DNA from: Agreia sp. VKM Ac-1783
Lineage (GTDB): Bacteria > Actinomycetota > Actinomycetes > Actinomycetales > Microbacteriaceae
DNA: 64,000 nt
Direction of reading: 5' to 3'
NCBI RefSeq assembly: GCF_900177765.1
Contig: NZ_FXWI01000001.1
Coordinates: 930,001 to 994,000 of the forward strand
Both the position numbers and the translations under genes were made by a program. The notes beneath the pieces were generated by a model. That model was not told the origin of the DNA and made no database searches. It saw only the letters and a program-made list of their open reading frames with translations. This document shows, piece after piece, positions 39,201-46,246 of this stretch (position 1 is its first letter; each line of letters begins with the position of its first letter).

Positions 39201-39709
39201 CCGAGCAATACTGTGGCGACCGGGCCGGACTCGCCGATGAGGAACCCGTTGGGACGGGAGCGCTGGATGCCGACATCGCTCGGACGCCGCGGCATGCCGT
39301 CGCCCGCAGGACTGTGGGCGGCACTGATCAGCCGACAGAGTGCAGCCCACCCCTCACCGGAGTTGTGCCCGTGCGCCAGGACCGTGATGCGCGCGGGAGC
39401 CGAGGCCGGGGGAGCCGAGGCCGGGGGAGCCGAGGTTGGGGGAGCCGGGGAATCGGCCTGTCTGCCCGGGGTCGAGGTGCGCCTCGTTCGCTCTGGCAGC
39501 AGAGCGAGATCGACACCCACGACCGCGTCGATGCCCGCGGCTATGCAGGCCCGCACGTGCCGGATGGCGCCGTAGAGGCCGTCGCGATCGGTGATGGCCG
39601 CGACCTCGGCGCCGTCGCTCACAGCGGAAGCGACCAACGCCTCGGGCTGGGATGTTCCGAAGTGCGCAGAGTATGCCGACGCGACATGCAGGTGGGTGAA
39701 TCGGGGCAT
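36212..39709 (-). CDS. dnaE2: DNA polymerase III alpha subunit, DnaE2/ImuC-type (translesion)
   Basis: A 1165-residue C-family DNA polymerase. The catalytic aspartates lie in LPDIDIDVES, and the fingers/thumb region and a C-terminal OB fold (VAGIRVATQTPPMRSGKRVVF) are present. The N-terminal PHP domain starts FTHLHVASAYSAHFGTS; the second His of the usual HxH is Ala, and TDRDG replaces TDHDG, so its metal centre is probably lost. Residues about 78-106 hold a Pro/Ala/Ser tandem-repeat insertion in the PHP domain. ATG 39709 gives the family N-terminus. A DUF6504 gene lies 5 bp upstream. DnaE2 does error-prone bypass in mycobacteria with ImuA' and ImuB; neither is encoded here. Confidence 0.92.
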   Translation of the reverse strand: MPRFTHLHVASAYSAHFGTSQPEALVASAVSDGAEVAAITDRDGLYGAIRHVRACIAAGIDAVVGVDLALLPERTRRTSTPGRQADSPAPPTSAPPASAPPASAPARITVLAHGHNSGEGWAALCRLISAAHSPAGDGMPRRPSDVGIQRSRPNGFLIGESGPVATVLLGPDSDVAQAVAAADLPLAASMLAEWKRLLPGAIAVEVVCHLTEPGDRASIRHAARMLELADSVGVPAVLSNAVRYLRPDDAVTGDVLDAADRLRPLGAFQPQPNAQAWLKSAAAMRRLAFLIVDHSALPRSAAEQLLSQTERLADTCRLDPRADLAWRQPKIPSHTVLGVDGDPLVELRRRSESGLLERYGAARSSELESLKTRLDTEIETIGRFGFASYFLTVAEVSALMRSMNVRNQARGSGAGSLVNYLLRISNVDPARHDLLFERFLGNKRSTLPDIDIDVESARRHDIYRAIFERFGENRVSLMSMQNTYRARGAARDAGLALGLDDAQIDLVATNLWRFNARDFRQVLSEKPELREIAALVKNDAQIDMLVDLTERLDRLPRHISMHPCGVILGNDGLLNTTPVQPSGMGLPMSQYDKHDMDDAGLLKLDVLGVRMQSTLAYAVSEIRRIHGRRAAHAGGLPVDARYVSADGVIELDEIPLDDEATFEAIRTTRTLGMFQIESPGQRELIGKMQPTEFEDLIADISLFRPGPMKGNMVAPFLDTKHGFAQPQYLHPTFRPFLESTYGVVIYHEQILRIFAACMNVSLAEGDEMRRTIEDPEARVEERFRRQTAANVDSDGARIYDDQAIERIWAVLKGFGSFGFCKAHGAAFALPTFQSAWLKTHYPAEFVAALLTHDPGMYPKRLLLAEARRMGVPILPLDVSASREVYTVERIEPPRPQGVLADPDDVILGIRLSLSDVHGITGAELERILANQPYVGIGDFYQRAAPSRALLTRLGLVGALDSLATRDDAAGDGHASRGDVMARVRELIARGKRPATRNVQPTLPIFVDDREQLTEVTSEPSMVERVATELDVLQMEVSEHVIESYRPLLDELGVMPASELLNCWNGTTVLVAGIRVATQTPPMRSGKRVVFISLDDGSGCSDSTFFEEAQDRAGPLLFGTKLMVIQGKTRRTGERGVSIEATNAWDLKALWAQWQQTQQRQEREAS
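39392..39448. repeat. 15-bp tandem repeat within dnaE2
   Basis: About 3.5 copies of a 15-bp unit (read on the plus strand as GGGGGAGCCGAGGCC with small changes) encode repeated Ala-Pro-Pro-Ala-Ser on the minus strand. Because the unit is a multiple of three, copy number changes keep the frame. Confidence 0.75.
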
Positions 39710-39714
39710 CGGCG

Positions 39715-40041
39715 TCAGGCGAAGAGCTGCGTGTCGAGAACGTCGTCGAAGGCACGGGACATGTGCCACTCGCCCGGTGCAGAGCGCAGGGCGAGATCGA
39801 ACGTGCCGTCGCGGCGCGGCATACCGACGGTGAGCGGTACGGCATCGACGCGCCACATCTCACGATCGATCAGGGCCCCGCCCGTGCCGAGAGAGGCCCT
39901 GCCGTCGAGCAGCCACCAGGGTCGCCGCGCGAACCAGCGTTCGGGTGCGCTGATGACTCCGTAATGCACTCCGCGCCACTCGAATCTCAGGGGAGAGCCG
40001 TCGTCGGACAGCTCGACGGTGACGGGTTCTTCGATGTTCAT
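39715..40041 (-). CDS. DUF6504 family protein
   Basis: A 108-residue protein of the DUF6504 type commonly found next to actinobacterial dnaE2/imuB genes. It begins MNIEEPVTVELSDDGSPLRFEWRG and has a Trp-rich middle (RWFARRPWWL) and EMWRVDA. It probably takes part in the same lesion-bypass pathway, but no activity is known. ATG 40041 has a good SD (GGAGAG) eight bases upstream, while the ATG at 40065 abuts the operator palindrome and has none. It is followed after 5 bp by dnaE2, so the two genes are cotranscribed. Confidence 0.82.
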   Translation of the reverse strand: MNIEEPVTVELSDDGSPLRFEWRGVHYGVISAPERWFARRPWWLLDGRASLGTGGALIDREMWRVDAVPLTVGMPRRDGTFDLALRSAPGEWHMSRAFDDVLDTQLFA

Positions 40042-40064
40042 GGCCGCTCTCCAATCGGGAGACA

Positions 40065-40089
40065 TTCGAATATATCTTCTATATTCGAA
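40065..40089. promoter_or_regulatory. Palindromic operator/promoter of DUF6504-dnaE2
   Basis: TTCGAATATA (40065-40074), a five-base spacer, and TATATTCGAA (40080-40089) form a perfect inverted repeat with 10-bp arms. On the minus strand TATATT (40074-40069) is a good -10 box for the DUF6504 gene, so a bound repressor would cover the promoter. The layout does not match the usual actinobacterial LexA box (TCGAAC-N4-GTTCGA). No cognate regulator gene is adjacent. Confidence 0.7.
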
Positions 40090-40145
40090 GTGTACGAACC
40101 GGCACCGACATCCGCCACTCGCCCCAGCGTGGCGTGCGAGTGCGA

Positions 40146-40709
40146 CTATGTGACGGTGTGCACGACACCACCGACGACCACGCCGAGAAGGGTCGTCCAC
40201 CCGATGATGGCGAGACCCTGCCAGAACAGCACGCGTCGAGCGGCTACTCCCGACGCGGTGAGCATCGTCGCCGTGAACTGCGTCGGCAGCAGCAGAGGCC
40301 CGAGCAGACTGACTCCGGGAACGCCGTAGCGGTCGAGCGCGCGCTGGAATTTCACCCAGCGAGCCGTCTTTCGGCCCGACTCCGGTGCATCCACGTCTGC
40401 GTTCTCGTCATGCGCCACGGAACCGGCGCCGACCAGGGTCACCTCGCGGGCCTCGGCGCGGTTTCGTCGGTGGCTCATGATCGCCGAGCGTGTTCTCGAG
40501 CTCAGCGTCACGAGCACGAGTACGCAGAGGAAATTGCCGGCGATACCGGCGAGCACGGCGGCCACGGGATGCACCCCGCCGATCACGCCGATGACGGCGG
40601 CCCCCTCGCCCTCGATGAAGGGTACGGCGCCGGCCAGTGCGACGATCAGCGGTTGAACGAGCTCGGGAACCTGGGCGACCAGATCCTGGAAGCGGGGGAT
40701 GAGGTCCAT
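40146..40709 (-). CDS. Small multidrug export protein family (PF06695)
   Basis: A 187-residue membrane protein with four or five helices. ALAGAVPFIEGEGAAVIGVIGG near the N-terminus, with its conserved glutamates inside a helix, and VPGVSLLGPLLLPTQFTA in the second half fit the putative small multidrug export family. A charged cytoplasmic loop (about 75-120) separates two hydrophobic halves. SD AAGGAG lies eight bases before ATG 40709. The gene is divergent from a two-component system across about 150 bp with TGTCA dyads, so it may be the target of that system. Export function is by family name only. Confidence 0.82.
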   Translation of the reverse strand: MDLIPRFQDLVAQVPELVQPLIVALAGAVPFIEGEGAAVIGVIGGVHPVAAVLAGIAGNFLCVLVLVTLSSRTRSAIMSHRRNRAEAREVTLVGAGSVAHDENADVDAPESGRKTARWVKFQRALDRYGVPGVSLLGPLLLPTQFTATMLTASGVAARRVLFWQGLAIIGWTTLLGVVVGGVVHTVT

Positions 40710-40802
40710 GGTGTGACTCCTTCTCGTGTGGCGGCACCCGGATCGACGGGGCCTTGTCATGCTCAAGCCCAGCGCACGAGCTGCCCCATCGACAGTGTCG
40801 GT

Positions 40803-40853
40803 CTGTCACCTCCTGTCGGGCCTTATGCCCGCCGAGGCCGTGACATCTGTCAC
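40803..40853. promoter_or_regulatory. TGTCA-dyad region between the exporter and the two-component system
   Basis: GTGACA-TC-TGTCAC (40840-40853) is a perfect dyad six bases before the kinase start. CTGTCAC recurs at 40803-40809, and another TGTC stands nearby. Such GTGACA/TGTCAC dyads are plausible binding sites for the NarL-type response regulator encoded downstream, giving autoregulation and control of the divergent exporter. This is inference from position and symmetry. Confidence 0.5.
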
Positions 40854-40859
40854 GCGCCT

Positions 40860-42089
40860 ATGGTGGTGGACGTGACGCATCCCGCAGACTCTCGCCGAGC
40901 ATCCGACACGACCGGGCGACCAGGCTCGACGACGGCGCGGGGAGTCGTCGCCACCTGGTGGTACACGGCGTCTGCGGTCGTGTTCTTCGAGGTCGTCATC
41001 GTGCTGATCTGGGTGGCGACGCTGATCCAGAGAGGAGAGCAGGCGGCGACACTGCTCGTGGTCTCGGCTGCGGGACTGATCTGGATCGCCTCGACCCTGC
41101 CGCTGGTGCGCACCTATCGGCATCGCACGGGTGAGACGACGAGCCTGCCCGGCCGCTCTGTGCTCGTGCCGCTGCTGGTGGCTGTGGCCGCCGGTGCCGT
41201 CGTCTTCTCGGTCAGCGGTCTCTGGTTGATGCTCGCGCTGCCGCTGGCGCAGTCTCTGCAGCTGCTCGACTGGCCGCGCCCCGTGCGCCTGCGCCTGGTG
41301 ATCGTCGTCACGGTGCTGCTGGTGTGTCTCTGGGGGCTCGACGTCAATGGCACCTTCGCGGGGCCGGGAGGCGGTGACTATTTCGTGTTCGGCTTCTACA
41401 CGAGCGTTCTTCCGCTGATGACGGTGTTCTCGCTCTGGTGGTGGGACGTTCTCATCGCGCTCGACCGCGCCCGGATCTCCGAGTCGCGCCTTGCCGCCGC
41501 GGAGGAACGCTTGAGCGTCGCGACAGACGTGCACGACCTGCAGGGTCATCATCTGCAGGTGATCGCCCTGCAGCTGGAGCTGGCCGAGCGGCTGCTCCCC
41601 GATGACAGAGATGCCGCGCTTCAGCAGCTTCGCGCGGCGCGAGTGAGCGTCGACGATGCCCGCCAGGGAACCCGAGACCTCGCCACCCGCTTCCGCTCCG
41701 TGCCCCTTCCCGACGAGCTGGCCAACGCCCGGGACCTCCTCCGTGCGGCGGGCATGGCAGCAGACACGCGTGTCTCACCGGATGCGGCCGGCGCTCCTGC
41801 CTCGATCTTCGGGCCCGTCATCCGTGAGACGACGACGAATGTGCTCCGTCACGGTGGCGGACGACGGGCCGCACTGGCGCTGACCCATGGCGGCGAGCAG
41901 TGGCGCTACGAGATCCGAAACGACACCGAGGAATCCGACCCGATGATCCTCGCCGACAACCGCGGATCGGGTCTCGACGGCATCGCGCGGCGCGTGGGCG
42001 CGGCTGGCGGTTCCCTGACCGTGACGACAGACGACGGCGAGTTCCGCGTGGTCGTCACTGTTCCGGACGGCCAGGCGGTGCGAGCATGA
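40860..42089 (+). CDS. Sensor histidine kinase, DesK/NarX-like (HisKA_3)
   Basis: A 409-residue kinase. A hydrophobic N-terminal half has about six membrane helices (residues 45-215) without a large external domain, so the signal is probably sensed in the membrane. The phosphoacceptor region is ATDVHDLQGHHLQVIALQLELAE, of the HisKA_3 type. The ATPase domain has ETTTNVLRHG (N box) and GSGLDGIARRV (G box). The start is not certain: ATG 40860 is followed by in-frame GTGs at 40863, 40866 and 40872. The stop overlaps the response regulator start as ATGA. Confidence 0.92.
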   Translation: MVVDVTHPADSRRASDTTGRPGSTTARGVVATWWYTASAVVFFEVVIVLIWVATLIQRGEQAATLLVVSAAGLIWIASTLPLVRTYRHRTGETTSLPGRSVLVPLLVAVAAGAVVFSVSGLWLMLALPLAQSLQLLDWPRPVRLRLVIVVTVLLVCLWGLDVNGTFAGPGGGDYFVFGFYTSVLPLMTVFSLWWWDVLIALDRARISESRLAAAEERLSVATDVHDLQGHHLQVIALQLELAERLLPDDRDAALQQLRAARVSVDDARQGTRDLATRFRSVPLPDELANARDLLRAAGMAADTRVSPDAAGAPASIFGPVIRETTTNVLRHGGGRRAALALTHGGEQWRYEIRNDTEESDPMILADNRGSGLDGIARRVGAAGGSLTVTTDDGEFRVVVTVPDGQAVRA

Positions 42090-42688
42090 TCCGGGTGCTT
42101 CTCGCCGACGACGAGGCGATGATCCGCTCCGCCCTCGCGGCCCTGTTGCGCCTCGAGGGCGACATCGACGTGATCGCCGAATGCGCCGACGGCGAGGAGG
42201 CCGTCGCCGAGGCCGAGCGGCTGAAGCCCGATGTGTGCCTTCTCGATCTCGAGATGCCCGGCCTCGATGGAGTCGAGGTCGCCGAGCGGCTCCGACGCAC
42301 GGTCAGCGCGCGGTGCGTCGTGGTCACCCGTCATGCGCGCCCCGGCGTGCTGAGGCGCGCGCTCGCGGCCGGAGTGGCCGGCTTTCTGCCCAAGTCGCGG
42401 GATGCCGGAGAAGTTGCCGCGGTCATCCGACGGGTCATGGCGGGAGCCCGATACGTCGACCCGGAGATGGCGGCCGATGCCCTCAGCGACGAACGCTGCC
42501 CGCTCACCGATCGAGAGCTCGATGTCCTCCGCGTCGGCCGTCGGGGCGAGACGACCGCCCAGATCGCCCGGCAGCTGAAGCTCGCGCCCGGAACGGTGCG
42601 CAATCACGTATCCGCTGTGCTCGCGAAGCTCGCCGTCGATACTCGTCAGCAGGCCGTGTTCGTCGCCCAGGAACGCGGCTGGATCTAG
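42086..42688 (+). CDS. NarL/LuxR-family response regulator
   Basis: A 200-residue regulator. The receiver domain has the acidic pocket D8-D9 and phosphoacceptor D54 (LLDLEMPGLDG), plus the conserved Lys in LPKSRDAGEV. The C-terminal LuxR helix-turn-helix is LTDRELDVLR...TTAQIARQLKLAPGTVRNHVSAVLAKL. It is coupled to the kinase (ATGA) and should be phosphorylated by it. The likely binding sites are the TGTCA dyads upstream of the kinase. The kinase/regulator pair resembles DesK/DesR, but no desaturase is near. Confidence 0.95.
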   Translation: MIRVLLADDEAMIRSALAALLRLEGDIDVIAECADGEEAVAEAERLKPDVCLLDLEMPGLDGVEVAERLRRTVSARCVVVTRHARPGVLRRALAAGVAGFLPKSRDAGEVAAVIRRVMAGARYVDPEMAADALSDERCPLTDRELDVLRVGRRGETTAQIARQLKLAPGTVRNHVSAVLAKLAVDTRQQAVFVAQERGWI

Positions 42689-42699
42689 CGCGGGAGAAG

Positions 42700-43782
42700 C
42701 TAGAGGATGCCGGCCTCGGTGAGCTGGGAGGAGATGCCGGCACCATCGGGAGCGTAGACCCATGTCGCGCCGGTCTGCTCGGTGTGCACCTCGTCGTTCG
42801 AGCGGCCTCCGGCCAGAACGGCCTCGCTCGGTGAGAGCTGCCTGATCGCCACAGCGGCGATGCTGTCGGGGAAGTCGATGGCGAAGTCCGCGTAGATCTC
42901 CTCGTCGTGCTGCCCGTCGTCTCCGATGAGCAGCCAGCGCACGTCGGGGAACTCGCGTGCGAGCCGCCGCAGGTTCTCGCGTTTGTGCTCGCGCCCGCTG
43001 CGGAACCAACGATCGTGCGTGGGCCCCCAATCGGTGAGAAGCAGGGGGCCCGCGGGGTAGAGGTTGCGCGAGAGGAACCGGCTGAGCGTCGGCGCGACAT
43101 TCCATGCACCCGTAGAGAGGTAGATGACGGGGGAGCTGGGGTTCTCCGTCGTGAGGCGTTCGAGCAGCACGGCCATGCCTGGCGTGGGCACCCGAGCGTG
43201 CTCGTCGAGCACGAAGGTGTTCCAGGCAGCCAACAATGGTCGCGGAAGCGCCGTGACCATGACGGTGTCGTCGATGTCGCTGACGACGCCGAAACGTGTG
43301 GAGGGATCGAGCACGAAGAGGGGAGCCTCGACGGTCTGACCACCCTCGATTCCGATGGTGATGGTCTGCCAGCCCGGTTCGAGCGCCACCTCGACGACCG
43401 CATCCACGACGCCGCCCCGATCCGCTGCAACGGTGTGAGACCGCCCACCGGCCTCGACCGTCACGGAGGCGTTGCCGAAGGGGACGCTCGTGAAGCTCCG
43501 CCAGCCACGCACGCTCTCGTGCTGCGTTCGGGCCTTGCGTTCCTCTCGCGAGCCAGGCCTGGTCGGCGTCGTCAGCAACACCCGCGCGAGCACCCGTACC
43601 CAGCTCGTCGATCCATAACCCGCGTAGGGGATGACCGTGGGCACCTTGCCTCTGGCCTGCGCGCGTTTCTGCCGGAACTCGTGCACCGCGTCTTCGATGC
43701 GAGCCGCGCGGTGAATGATGACTTCGGCGCCCTGCTTGGCCGAGAGGGGCTTATCCGATTTCCGCACAATCCAGTGTCGCAC
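42700..43782 (-). CDS. App1-family (DUF2183) phosphatase domain protein
   Basis: A 360-residue protein with the App1/DUF2183 domain, a HAD-related phosphatidate phosphatase fold. VVSDIDDTVMVT holds the DxDxT-type catalytic motif near residue 180. WNVAPTLSRFLSRN, LLLTDWGPTH and LLIGDDGQHDEEIY are the other family blocks. The N-terminal part (AARIEDAVHEFR...VIPYAGYGS) also fits. Start is at one of two in-frame GTGs (43782 or 43767); the first is used here, with moderate certainty. The substrate in bacteria is unknown. The gene precedes the two-component stop by 11 bp in convergent orientation. Confidence 0.85.
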   Translation of the reverse strand: MRHWIVRKSDKPLSAKQGAEVIIHRAARIEDAVHEFRQKRAQARGKVPTVIPYAGYGSTSWVRVLARVLLTTPTRPGSREERKARTQHESVRGWRSFTSVPFGNASVTVEAGGRSHTVAADRGGVVDAVVEVALEPGWQTITIGIEGGQTVEAPLFVLDPSTRFGVVSDIDDTVMVTALPRPLLAAWNTFVLDEHARVPTPGMAVLLERLTTENPSSPVIYLSTGAWNVAPTLSRFLSRNLYPAGPLLLTDWGPTHDRWFRSGREHKRENLRRLAREFPDVRWLLIGDDGQHDEEIYADFAIDFPDSIAAVAIRQLSPSEAVLAGGRSNDEVHTEQTGATWVYAPDGAGISSQLTEAGIL

Positions 43783-43802
43783 GCATCCGATTTGCGCGGC
43801 GG

Positions 43803-44540
43803 TCAGTCGACGGGCTGCACCAGCTCCGGGAAGTCGTTGCCGACGGTGCCCACGGCAGCCCCGACGGTGTGGAACACCATGTCCTCGGCGAGTTCCTCCG
43901 CCGCCAGCGAGATCTCGGAGAGCAGCACAGCATCTCCCGTCGTGCGCGGGTCGAGCCAGTCCTCCATGAGGCCCGGCTCGAGGAACACGGGCATGCGCTC
44001 GTGCAGCGACGCCAGCGGCCCGGCTCCCGCGCGGGTCAGGATGGTCGTCGAGAGCAGCCAGCGCGCAGGATCGTCGGCGGCGACGGCGGGATTGCGCCAC
44101 CACTCGTACAGTCCGGCGAAGAGGATCGTCTCGTCGTCGCCGGATGAGACGAACTGCGGTGTCTTGCCGCCGTCGGGCGCGACCAGCCACTCGTAGTATC
44201 CCGAGGCCGGTATCGCTGCGCGGCGCGCGGCCACCGCCTCGCGGAACGCGGGTTTCTCGGCGGCCGTCTCGATGCGCGCGTTGAACAGGGGCGCGGATGC
44301 CGCGGGCTCGGTCGCGAACGCCGGAACGAGCCCCCAGCGGGCCGGCTCGAGCCGCCTCAGCACGGCCGGCGCGTCTTCGTCGGTGGCGGCGGCGCGATTG
44401 ACCGCGTCGATGATCACCGGGATCCGCTGCGTCGGCGCCACATTCCACGATGGCTCGGGTAGCCCGGCGCCCTCGATGTCGACATCGAAGAGGGCGACCA
44501 GATCACTGGCTGCACGGGACACGACGAAACGACCACACAT
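43803..44540 (-). CDS. SOS response-associated peptidase (SRAP/HMCES/YedK)
   Basis: A 245-residue SRAP protein that shields abasic sites in single-stranded DNA by forming a covalent link through the N-terminal cysteine. The start MCGRFVV places Cys2 right after the initiator Met, which is needed for activity; the ATG at 44540 was chosen for this reason over one three codons upstream. SWNVAPTQRIPV, RWGLVPAFA, IPASGYYEW (catalytic Glu region) and SLHERMPVFL (His) are all present. No LexA-like site was seen before it. It lies 20 bp upstream of the App1 gene in the same direction. Confidence 0.94.
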   Translation of the reverse strand: MCGRFVVSRAASDLVALFDVDIEGAGLPEPSWNVAPTQRIPVIIDAVNRAAATDEDAPAVLRRLEPARWGLVPAFATEPAASAPLFNARIETAAEKPAFREAVAARRAAIPASGYYEWLVAPDGGKTPQFVSSGDDETILFAGLYEWWRNPAVAADDPARWLLSTTILTRAGAGPLASLHERMPVFLEPGLMEDWLDPRTTGDAVLLSEISLAAEELAEDMVFHTVGAAVGTVGNDFPELVQPVD

Positions 44541-44571
44541 GTGCTCCATTCTGCCGCCTCCGCATAACTAG

Positions 44572-44599
44572 TATGATCAGAACGTCCCCTATGAAAGGA
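44572..44599 (+). promoter_or_regulatory. Promoter and SD of the second TetR gene
   Basis: TATGAT (44572-44577) is a -10 box with five of six consensus bases, and AAAGGA (44594-44599) is the SD before GTG 44608. This unit therefore has an ordinary short leader. No convincing -35 is visible. Confidence 0.55.
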
Positions 44600-44607
44600 T
44601 CGGCGCC

Positions 44608-45264
44608 GTGCCCAGCAACGTCTTCGAGGAAACCCGCGCCGACGCCGTACAGGTGCGCAACGAACCGATCCAGGCCCGCAGCTCGGATCGCATCGCGGCT
44701 CTTCTCGACGCGGCAGCAGCGGTTGTCGACGAGGTCGGAATCGAGCGCCTCACAACGGCCCTCGTGGCAGATCGCGCCGAAGCCTCCATCGGCACCGTCT
44801 ACCGGTACTTCCCCGACCGCATCGCGGTTCTGACCGCACTCAGCACTCGCAGTGTCGATCGTTTCCTGCGTCAGTTCGAGTCCGATCTCGCCGAGAAGCA
44901 GCCCGAGACCTGGGTCGACGCGGTCGTCGTCTCAATCGGGTCGTCGGTCACCATGCACCGCAACGAGGTGGGCTTCACGTCCATCCGGCTGGGCGATCTC
45001 GTATCGTCGCCCGAGACCGATGTCTCGCGCATCAAGACGCACCGCATCGCGCAGACTCTCCGCGACGTGTTGATCGACAGCTATGGCATGCCGCAGGCCG
45101 AGTCTCTCCTGACCGGGCTCGAGGTCGCAGTGACCATGATCGACGCGCTCCTCGTGCGGGCTTTCTTGCTCACTGGCAAGGGCGACGCGACGATCATCGG
45201 CGAGTGCGAGAAGGTCGTGCGCGCCTACCTCACTACCTATGACAGCGAAGCGCACCGGGCCTGA
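44608..45264 (+). CDS. TetR-family transcriptional regulator
   Basis: A 218-residue TetR-type repressor with an N-terminal extension of about 20 residues, then the DNA-binding region IERLTTALVADRAEASIGTVYRYFPDRIAVL (about 45-75). The ligand domain is not diagnostic. GTG 44608 has an SD nine bases upstream. It lies 136 bp before the osmoprotectant ABC operon on the same strand, but there is no shared palindrome, so control of that operon is only possible, not shown. The intervening 136 bp hold no gene. Confidence 0.9.
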   Translation: MPSNVFEETRADAVQVRNEPIQARSSDRIAALLDAAAAVVDEVGIERLTTALVADRAEASIGTVYRYFPDRIAVLTALSTRSVDRFLRQFESDLAEKQPETWVDAVVVSIGSSVTMHRNEVGFTSIRLGDLVSSPETDVSRIKTHRIAQTLRDVLIDSYGMPQAESLLTGLEVAVTMIDALLVRAFLLTGKGDATIIGECEKVVRAYLTTYDSEAHRA

Positions 45265-45400
45265 TCTAGGGCGAGCCGCACTCTAGCCTGCCGGACACAG
45301 TTCGTCACGCGCGCCTCGCATGCTTTGCCTATTGGGCCGGGTCATGTTTGGCTGATGTCACACGCGTGCGCACAAGCGCGCCAGACGAACGGGCCATGAC

Positions 45401-46246
45401 ATGATCGAATTCCGTCAGGTCTCGAAGCGCTTTCCCGACGGCACTCTGGCCGTCGAGGACTTCAGCCTCGTGATCCCGTCGCGCAAGACCACGGTCTTCG
45501 TCGGGTCCTCCGGCTGCGGAAAGACCACCATCCTCCGCATGATCAACCGCATGATCGACCGAACGTCGGGTTCGATCGAGATCGACGGCGAAGATATCGT
45601 CGGCCTCGACAAGGTGAAGCTGCGCCGCCGGATCGGCTACGTGATGCAGAACTCCGGGCTGCTTCCACACCGCAAGGTGGTCGACAACGTCGCTACCGTG
45701 CCACTCCTGAACGGGGTTGCGAAGAAGGAGGCGCACGCCCGAGCCCTCGAGCTCCTCGACACGGTGGGCCTCGATCGCTCACTGGCGAACCGCTACCCGA
45801 GTCAGCTCTCGGGCGGCCAGCAGCAGCGTGTGGGAGTCGCACGCGGCCTCGCGGCCGACCCGAACATCCTGCTGATGGACGAGCCGTTCGGCGCGGTCGA
45901 CCCTCTCGTGCGTGCCGAGTTGCAGCACGAACTCATCCGCCTGCAGCGGGAGCTCGACAAGACGGTCGTCTTCGTCACCCACGACATCGACGAGGCCTTC
46001 CTCCTGGGCGACCAGGTCGTGATCCTGCAGAAGGGCGGCGTGATCGTGCAGAAGGGATCGCCCACGGAGATCCTCACCGCACCGGCGAACGACTTCGTGG
46101 CCGATTTCATTGGAGCGACCAAGGGCAAGAGGGCGCTGCACATCGACCGACGCGACGGTCGCGACGTGGTGCTCGACAGCGAGGGCCGCGCCGCGGGTGT
46201 GCTCGTAGAGGGGTCGACGGGCACCGGCGAAGAAGTCCCCACATGA
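45401..46246 (+). CDS. Osmoprotectant ABC transporter ATPase (OpuCA/ProV type)
   Basis: A 281-residue ABC ATPase with Walker A VGSSGCGKTT, signature LSGGQQQRVGVAR and DEPFGAVDPLVRAEL, the latter a typical mark of the glycine betaine/choline (QAT) family. The final ~35 residues lack a clear CBS pair; most OpuCA proteins are longer with two CBS domains, so osmotic gating through them is absent. The ATG at 45401 has no SD. It overlaps the first permease gene by ATGA and starts the four-gene operon. Confidence 0.92.
   Translation: MIEFRQVSKRFPDGTLAVEDFSLVIPSRKTTVFVGSSGCGKTTILRMINRMIDRTSGSIEIDGEDIVGLDKVKLRRRIGYVMQNSGLLPHRKVVDNVATVPLLNGVAKKEAHARALELLDTVGLDRSLANRYPSQLSGGQQQRVGVARGLAADPNILLMDEPFGAVDPLVRAELQHELIRLQRELDKTVVFVTHDIDEAFLLGDQVVILQKGGVIVQKGSPTEILTAPANDFVADFIGATKGKRALHIDRRDGRDVVLDSEGRAAGVLVEGSTGTGEEVPT

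Noticed and set aside
36212-39856. Longer start of the dnaE2 gene at 39856
   Set aside because: The added 49 residues are Arg/Cys-rich and unlike any polymerase; they overlap the DUF6504 gene. ATG 39709 gives the family N-terminus.
40065-40089. LexA/SOS box before DUF6504-dnaE2
   Set aside because: The arms contain TTCGAA, but the spacing (TTCGAA-N13-TTCGAA) does not fit TCGAAC-N4-GTTCGA, so I report it as an unassigned palindrome.
40134-42089. Histidine kinase extended to 40134
   Set aside because: The added 242 codons run antisense to the exporter gene; the kinase sequence begins at 40860.
42700-44448. A single 582-codon frame joining the App1 gene with upstream DNA
   Set aside because: The upstream third overlaps SRAP in another frame; only the App1 part matches a family.
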